A stretch of 43,596 nucleotides of DNA from Candidatus Methylomirabilota bacterium (GTDB taxonomy: Bacteria; Methylomirabilota; Methylomirabilia; Rokubacteriales; CSP1-6). The position numbers and the translations under genes were made by a program. Below, one piece after another: positions 39,669 through 43,596 of this stretch. The notes under the pieces are model-generated. The model was not told the DNA's origin and did not search any database. It saw nothing but the letters and a program-made list of their open reading frames with translations. The first letter of the stretch is position 1. Every line of letters starts with the position of its first letter. The stretch covers positions 1-43,596 of the forward strand of contig DASYVT010000129.1 of the NCBI GenBank assembly GCA_035936835.1, in the 5' to 3' direction.

Positions 39669-40280
39669 TCAGACCTTCCGGCCTCGGTGCTCCCAGCGGC
39701 CGCGGAAGGTGATCCAAAAGGACAGCGCCACGAGCCTGCAGTCGAGCCAGAAGCTCTGCTTCCTTATGTAGAGAAGGTCGAGACGGAACTTCTGGCGCCG
39801 CGGCAGGTCCCGGCTCGCGTAGATCTGGGCGATGCCCGTGAGCCCGGGCCGGACGCGATGTCGCGCCTCGTAGCCCGGAATCTTCTCCAGTGGCACGGCA
39901 AGGCCTGACCCCTCGACCTCGATCTCGGCGGGCGCCAACGCGCGGGGCCCCACGAAGCTCATGTCACCGACGAAGATGTTCCAGAGCTGAGGCAGCTCGT
40001 CCATGGCGGTCGCGCGCAGCAGGCGTCCCACCCGCGTGATCCGCGCGTCATCCTCCGCAGCCGGGAGCGGGCCGAAGCGCCGATCCGAGTCAAACACCAT
40101 GGAGCGGAACTTCCAGCTCCGGAAAGACGTGCCCCCCTGACCCACACGGGCCTGGCCGTAAAACACGGGCCCGTCGTCGTCGAGCTTGATCAGGACCGCG
40201 ATGAACGCCCAGAGCGGCAGCGAGCCGAGCAGGCCTAGGCCAGCCAGGAGCACGTCGAAAAGGCGCTTTGCGCCGGGCAT
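39669..40280 (-). CDS. Undecaprenyl-phosphate sugar phosphotransferase (Bac_transf family)
   Basis: 203 residues. One N-terminal membrane hairpin (about 7-32: FDVLLAGLGLLGSLPLWAFI) precedes the catalytic domain with PVFYGQARVGQGG, FRSWKFRSM, MDELPQLWNIFVGDMSFVGP (Asp-Glu catalytic pair), and PGLTGIAQIY. It lacks the four-helix N-terminal domain of WbaP/WcaJ and so resembles the minimal PglC type. It transfers a phospho-sugar to undecaprenyl phosphate, starting a surface glycan. The ATG at 40280 gives the family N-terminus MPGAKRLFD. It lies 19 bases after the GT2 gene. Confidence 0.92.
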   Translation of the reverse strand: MPGAKRLFDVLLAGLGLLGSLPLWAFIAVLIKLDDDGPVFYGQARVGQGGTSFRSWKFRSMVFDSDRRFGPLPAAEDDARITRVGRLLRATAMDELPQLWNIFVGDMSFVGPRALAPAEIEVEGSGLAVPLEKIPGYEARHRVRPGLTGIAQIYASRDLPRRQKFRLDLLYIRKQSFWLDCRLVALSFWITFRGRWEHRGRKV

Positions 40281-40299
40281 CGCGCGTCTTCCGTCCAGG

Positions 40300-41178
40300 T
40301 CAGCCGGCCTCGCGCGGGGGTCGGGTCCCGGCCCATGCCGCGCGCGCGACCAGCAGGGCGCAGCGGCCCCACACAGCCGCGGCGACCGCCGCATCTTTCA
40401 GAGGATGGCGTCGAAAGTGCTTGGCGTAGTAGCGCCACATGCTCCGGTGCCGCGCGACGACCATGCGGAACGCCTCGGCGCGGCTGCTCCCGCCGATGTG
40501 ATGGAGCACTCGCGTCCCGGGGTGGTATTGGACGCTCCAGCCGGCCTGCCTCGCCCGCAGGCAGAAATCGACATCCTCGCAGTACATGAAGAAGCGCTCG
40601 TCCAACGGGCCGATCTCGTCGAGGAGACGGCGGCGGTGGAGCAGACAGGCGCCGGAGACCCAATCCACCTCTCGCGCGGTGCCATGGTCCCAGTCGCTCA
40701 GCAGGTATTCGCGGCTACCGGGGTTCTTCGGAAACCAGCGCGTCAGCAGGGAGTGCCGGTGAAAGAGCGCGGTCCGGTACGACGGGAACGACCGGCAGGA
40801 AAGCTGGACGCCGCCGGACGGATCGACAAGCTGCGGGCCGAGGATGCCGACCCTCGGATGCCTCTCGAAGTAGTCGACCAGATCGCCCGCTCCCGCGTCG
40901 AGCAGCTCCGCGTCCGGATTCAGCCACAGCACGTAGCGGCCCTCGGTCGCGTCGAGACCGCGGTTGACACCGGCGGCAAACCCGAGATTCACCCGGTTGG
41001 CGATCACCGTCACGCGTGGAAACCGCTCGCGAACCAGCCTCGCCGACCCATCAGACGACGCATTGTCCACCACGCAGACCTCATGGTTCACCCCGCGGAG
41101 ACATGTTTCCACCGACGCGAGGCACCGCTCGATGAACCCCGCCGAGTTGAAGCTGACGATAATGACCGAGAGGTCCAT
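40300..41178 (-). CDS. Glycosyltransferase family 2
   Basis: 292 residues, GT-A fold. MDLSVIIVSFNSAGFIERCL is the GT2 start, VVDNASSDGS follows, then the DxD-like LWLNPDAELL near residue 90, VDWVSGACLLHRR and DERFFMYCEDVDFCLRARQA typical of rhamnosyltransferase-like GT2 enzymes. It would add a sugar to a lipid-linked oligosaccharide. It sits 6 bases after the GT4 gene in the minus-strand glycan operon. Confidence 0.93.
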   Translation of the reverse strand: MDLSVIIVSFNSAGFIERCLASVETCLRGVNHEVCVVDNASSDGSARLVRERFPRVTVIANRVNLGFAAGVNRGLDATEGRYVLWLNPDAELLDAGAGDLVDYFERHPRVGILGPQLVDPSGGVQLSCRSFPSYRTALFHRHSLLTRWFPKNPGSREYLLSDWDHGTAREVDWVSGACLLHRRRLLDEIGPLDERFFMYCEDVDFCLRARQAGWSVQYHPGTRVLHHIGGSSRAEAFRMVVARHRSMWRYYAKHFRRHPLKDAAVAAAVWGRCALLVARAAWAGTRPPREAG

Positions 41179-41184
41179 TCAGGG

Positions 41185-42354
41185 TCACCCAACTACCGTG
41201 GCGTAAAGATCCTCGAGCGCCCGGACACACCGCCGGCGGTCAAAGAGCCGCTCCGCGCGCCGCCGGCCGGCGGCGCCCATGGCGGCCCGGCGTACGGGCT
41301 CGCGCAGAAGGGCGATCGCGGCCTCCGCGGTCGCTCGGGGATCCCGGGGCGGGACGAGCAGTGTGGTCTCGCCCTGCACGCACAGCTCGAGCGGTCCCCC
41401 AGCGGCGGCGGCGACACCGGGCACGCCTGAAGCCATGGCCTCGACATTGGCGAGTCCGTAGGGCTCCGGGTTCGCCGGGCACTGCACCGACACATCCAGC
41501 GCCCCGTACACCTCCGGGATGTCGCGGGGGCTGTAGCGCCAGCCGGAAAACAGGACGGCCTGGGCGAGCCCCAGCGTCTCGGCCCGGCGCCGGAGCGACG
41601 CCTCATAGCCCTCGTGCCCCGCGATCTCCCCGCCACAGACGAGAAAACGCGCCTCCGGCACGGCACGGCGCACCAGGCTCGCAGCCTCGAGGAAAACATC
41701 GACGCCCTTGACAGGATCCAGGCGTGTGACGATCCCAAGAAGGGGCACGGTATCACCGAGGCCGAGCTCCCGGCGGATGCGGTTGTCGGCCCGCTGCCGC
41801 GGATGAAACGAATCCAGGTCCACGCCATCGTAGAGCTTGATCATGTGGCTCGGGGCGCGGCCGTCGCGCCCACGAAACATCTCCCCGACCGCGTCACTCA
41901 CGACGACGAAGCGCGTGGAGAATCGCCGGACCAGCCTCACCTCGAGCCATCGGACGGCGCGGGACTGCACGACGATCTCGCGGACATGCCATATGTGAGG
42001 GCGACCGGCCCAGCGCGCCGCGAGGAAGCCGTACAAATTGTGAATGGAATTGGTGTGAACCAGGGCGATGCCCTCGCGCCGGATGAGCCTGGAGATGGCG
42101 AGCGCGCCCGGCACGTAGCCGGCGACGTAGCGCCCCAGATACGCGATGCCCTGCTGCCGAGTGAGCTTCCGCATGGCCGGCAGGAGATGTACGCCACAGC
42201 CGGCCTTCCGGAACGACTCGACCAGGGGCCCGTCGTGCGGCAGCACGACGTGCGGCTCGACCCTGGTGCGGTCCAGCGCTTCGACCGTCCGCAAGAGAGT
42301 CACGTCGGAGCCCCCGATCTCGGAGGTGGACTGGAGGTAGAGGACGGGGATCAT
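41185..42354 (-). CDS. Glycosyltransferase family 4 (GT-B)
   Basis: 389 residues. The N-terminal acceptor domain begins MIPVLYLQSTSEIGGSDVTL and contains LVHTNSIHNLYGFLAARWAG. The C-terminal donor domain has LLGIVTRLDPVKGVDVFLEA, SGWRYSPRDIPEVYGALDVS and PYGLANVEAMASGVPGVAAA (EX7E region). It overlaps the upstream GT4 gene by 4 bases. The transferred sugar cannot be predicted. Confidence 0.93.
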   Translation of the reverse strand: MIPVLYLQSTSEIGGSDVTLLRTVEALDRTRVEPHVVLPHDGPLVESFRKAGCGVHLLPAMRKLTRQQGIAYLGRYVAGYVPGALAISRLIRREGIALVHTNSIHNLYGFLAARWAGRPHIWHVREIVVQSRAVRWLEVRLVRRFSTRFVVVSDAVGEMFRGRDGRAPSHMIKLYDGVDLDSFHPRQRADNRIRRELGLGDTVPLLGIVTRLDPVKGVDVFLEAASLVRRAVPEARFLVCGGEIAGHEGYEASLRRRAETLGLAQAVLFSGWRYSPRDIPEVYGALDVSVQCPANPEPYGLANVEAMASGVPGVAAAAGGPLELCVQGETTLLVPPRDPRATAEAAIALLREPVRRAAMGAAGRRRAERLFDRRRCVRALEDLYATVVG

Positions 42355-43466
42355 CGCATTCCCCGGCCTGCGGCGGGCGCCGGCCGCTCACGCCGCCTCT
42401 CGACAAGCGCGCTCTCGTAGACCTCCTCGTACTCTCGGGCGATCCGCTCCCAGGCATAGATCCCGGCCCGCTCGAGCCCGCGCCGGCTGAGCACCTCTCG
42501 GCGCGCCGGATCATTCAGGACGGCGCAGAGCGCGGGACCCAATTCGTGGTCTTCGGCGATGACCCCGTACCGGCCGTGGCCGAGCACCTCCAGCGCCCCG
42601 GCGTTCGGGGTCGCGACAACCGGGGTGCCTGCAGCCAGAGCCTCCACATAGGGCCGTCCGAACCCTTCATAAGAGCTGGGAAGGCAGAACACCCAGGCCT
42701 GTCGATAGAGTCGCGCGAGCGCATCCTCGTCGACGGCCCCGTGCCACCGGATCCCGTCCCCCTCGACGCGCTCGGGGCACACCAGCCACAGCTCCGCCCC
42801 GGGTACGGCCGGCCGAACGGTGGCTCGGAACGCCTTGACGAGCAGCACGCCGCGTTTTCGGGTGGACAGCTCGCCCACGAACAGGATCGCCGGGTTCGCG
42901 GCACGGCTGTCCCCCCGGGGCGCGAAGCGCCGCAGATCCACTCCGTTCGGAACCACCCGGTGCACGCGGGGGTGGTGGCGCCGCGTGTCGGCGGAGACCG
43001 CCACGACGACGTCGGCGCGCGCCGCGGCGACGCGCTCCCACGCGTAGAAGTACAGATGCATCAGAAAGCGCGTGGCGGACCCGCGCTTCAAGCCGTTGTG
43101 CACGGCTTCGGCCAGGGCCGAGCCGTGCAGCGTTCGCACCACGGGCGGCGTATCCGAGCGCGGGATCAGCTGGTCATCGCCCTGGGCGTGGAGGATGTCG
43201 AAAGGCGAGAAGTCTTGCCGCGCGATCTGCAGGGGGAACAGCAGCGGCGCCCCCAGAGATCCGGCCGGGCGCTTCCGATCTCCAACCTGCACCACACGGT
43301 AGCGGGCGCCGCCGGGGGCGGGATCCTGGCTGAACACGGTAACCGAGTGGTCCCGCTCCATGAGCGCGTTCGCGAGCCCGTGGGTGAAGTGGCCGACCCC
43401 GCCGCGCGAGCGGCTCGGAAGAAACCGCTGGACCATGGCGATCGCGAGAGGCGCGACCGTTGTCAC
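42351..43466 (-). CDS. Glycosyltransferase family 4 (GT-B)
   Basis: 371 residues. The N-terminus has MVQRFLPSRSRGGVGHFTHG, LANALMERDHSVTVFSQ and DILHAQGDDQL. The donor domain has ILFVGELSTRKRGVLLVKAF and VFCLPSSYEGFGRPYVEALA (EX7E) followed by GTPVVATPNAG. The start is a GTG at 43466 that overlaps the previous gene's stop as GTGA, so both are probably translated in series. It is one of three or more glycosyltransferases in this operon. Confidence 0.92.
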   Translation of the reverse strand: MTTVAPLAIAMVQRFLPSRSRGGVGHFTHGLANALMERDHSVTVFSQDPAPGGARYRVVQVGDRKRPAGSLGAPLLFPLQIARQDFSPFDILHAQGDDQLIPRSDTPPVVRTLHGSALAEAVHNGLKRGSATRFLMHLYFYAWERVAAARADVVVAVSADTRRHHPRVHRVVPNGVDLRRFAPRGDSRAANPAILFVGELSTRKRGVLLVKAFRATVRPAVPGAELWLVCPERVEGDGIRWHGAVDEDALARLYRQAWVFCLPSSYEGFGRPYVEALAAGTPVVATPNAGALEVLGHGRYGVIAEDHELGPALCAVLNDPARREVLSRRGLERAGIYAWERIAREYEEVYESALVERRRERPAPAAGRGMR

Positions 43467-43596
43467 ACGACGCCTCCGTGCACCCGCCGGTAGACCTCGA
43501 GGGTCTTGGCGGCCGTGGCCTCCCAGGTGTAGAGACGCGCCCGGAGCCGGCCCGCGGCTATCAGCCGGGCCCGCAGCGCGGGGTCGCCCAGGATGG
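43463..43596 (-). CDS. C-terminal end of a glycosyltransferase (partial)
   Basis: About 43 codons are present, cut by the window edge. The sequence AILGDPALRARLIAAGRLRA, then RLYTWEATAAKTLEVYRRV, resembles the last helices of GT4 glycosyltransferases ('L..D..lr..l...G..ra..ftWe..a..tl..Y'). Its TGA overlaps the next GTG by the GTGA pattern. It continues beyond the right end. Confidence 0.8.
   Translation of the reverse strand, partial: ILGDPALRARLIAAGRLRARLYTWEATAAKTLEVYRRVHGGVV

Overview
The window is very GC-rich, densely coded DNA from a bacterial chromosome. Intergenic gaps are short, ATGA/GTGA start-stop overlaps are frequent, and the gene content is heavily catabolic: CoA transferase, acyl-CoA dehydrogenase, enoyl-CoA hydratase, short-chain dehydrogenases, 2-oxoglutarate oxygenases and metal-dependent hydrolases. 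At least three proteins belong to F420/flavin-type families (two PPOX proteins and one LLM protein). Together with the zinc-ribbon/cyclase/AAA/TPR giant, this suggests an uncultured soil lineage such as Rokubacteria (Methylomirabilota) or a deltaproteobacterial relative. That placement is inference; no rRNA or marker gene is present.

Layout. 1-5471: the tail of a plus-strand dehydrogenase, then a compact minus-strand run (enolase-superfamily sugar-acid enzyme, SDR, DUF4864, acyl-CoA dehydrogenase, 2OG oxygenase, enoyl-CoA hydratase). This run diverges from a plus-strand IlvD/Edd sugar-acid dehydratase (5544-7274). 7281-12248: a cell-wall recycling set, murQ (-), then namZ-nagZ (+), with a DUF4143 ATPase between them. 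12567-15962: a 1131-residue cyclase/AAA/TPR regulator. 16210-18715: a minus-strand operon of PPOX protein, GrdB-like protein and CaiB-type CoA transferase. The middle gene carries an in-frame UGA with a SECIS-like hairpin and is best read as one selenoprotein. 18787-21059: TauD-amidohydrolase-cupin operon. 21069-25453: PPOX, SDR, CDF metal exporter, Na+/solute symporter, MlaC-like protein. 25586-28894: amino-sugar-type kinase, APC permease, a small conserved-looking ORF, and a secreted amidohydrolase.

28891-30793 looks like a genomic scar. It holds a duplicated tail of the neighbouring malate/lactate dehydrogenase gene, a strongly structured 3-way-junction element, a frameshifted DUF3800 gene, a VapBC-type toxin-antitoxin pair and the last 24 codons of what looks like a DUF3604 gene. 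30794-32717: malate/lactate dehydrogenase-family gene and a stand-alone receiver protein.

32749-38441: a plus-strand operon of B12-binding small subunit, phenylacetate-CoA-ligase-type ligase, acyl-CoA mutase large subunit, epoxide hydrolase and LLM oxidoreductase. The mutase has Ile and Asp at the two positions that distinguish 2-hydroxyisobutyryl-CoA mutase from methylmalonyl-CoA mutase. A branched 2-hydroxy-acid pathway is therefore likelier than methylmalonyl-CoA isomerisation. 38438-39601: geranylgeranyl-reductase-family flavoprotein. 39669-43596: the end of a polysaccharide locus (sugar-phosphate transferase, GT2, two GT4 enzymes and the tail of another glycosyltransferase).

The most notable observations are the hidden selenoprotein, the 2-hydroxyacyl-CoA mutase-ligase operon, the dispersed but complete MurNAc salvage route, the structured RNA candidate before the DUF3800 gene, and operator-like dyads at two start sites.
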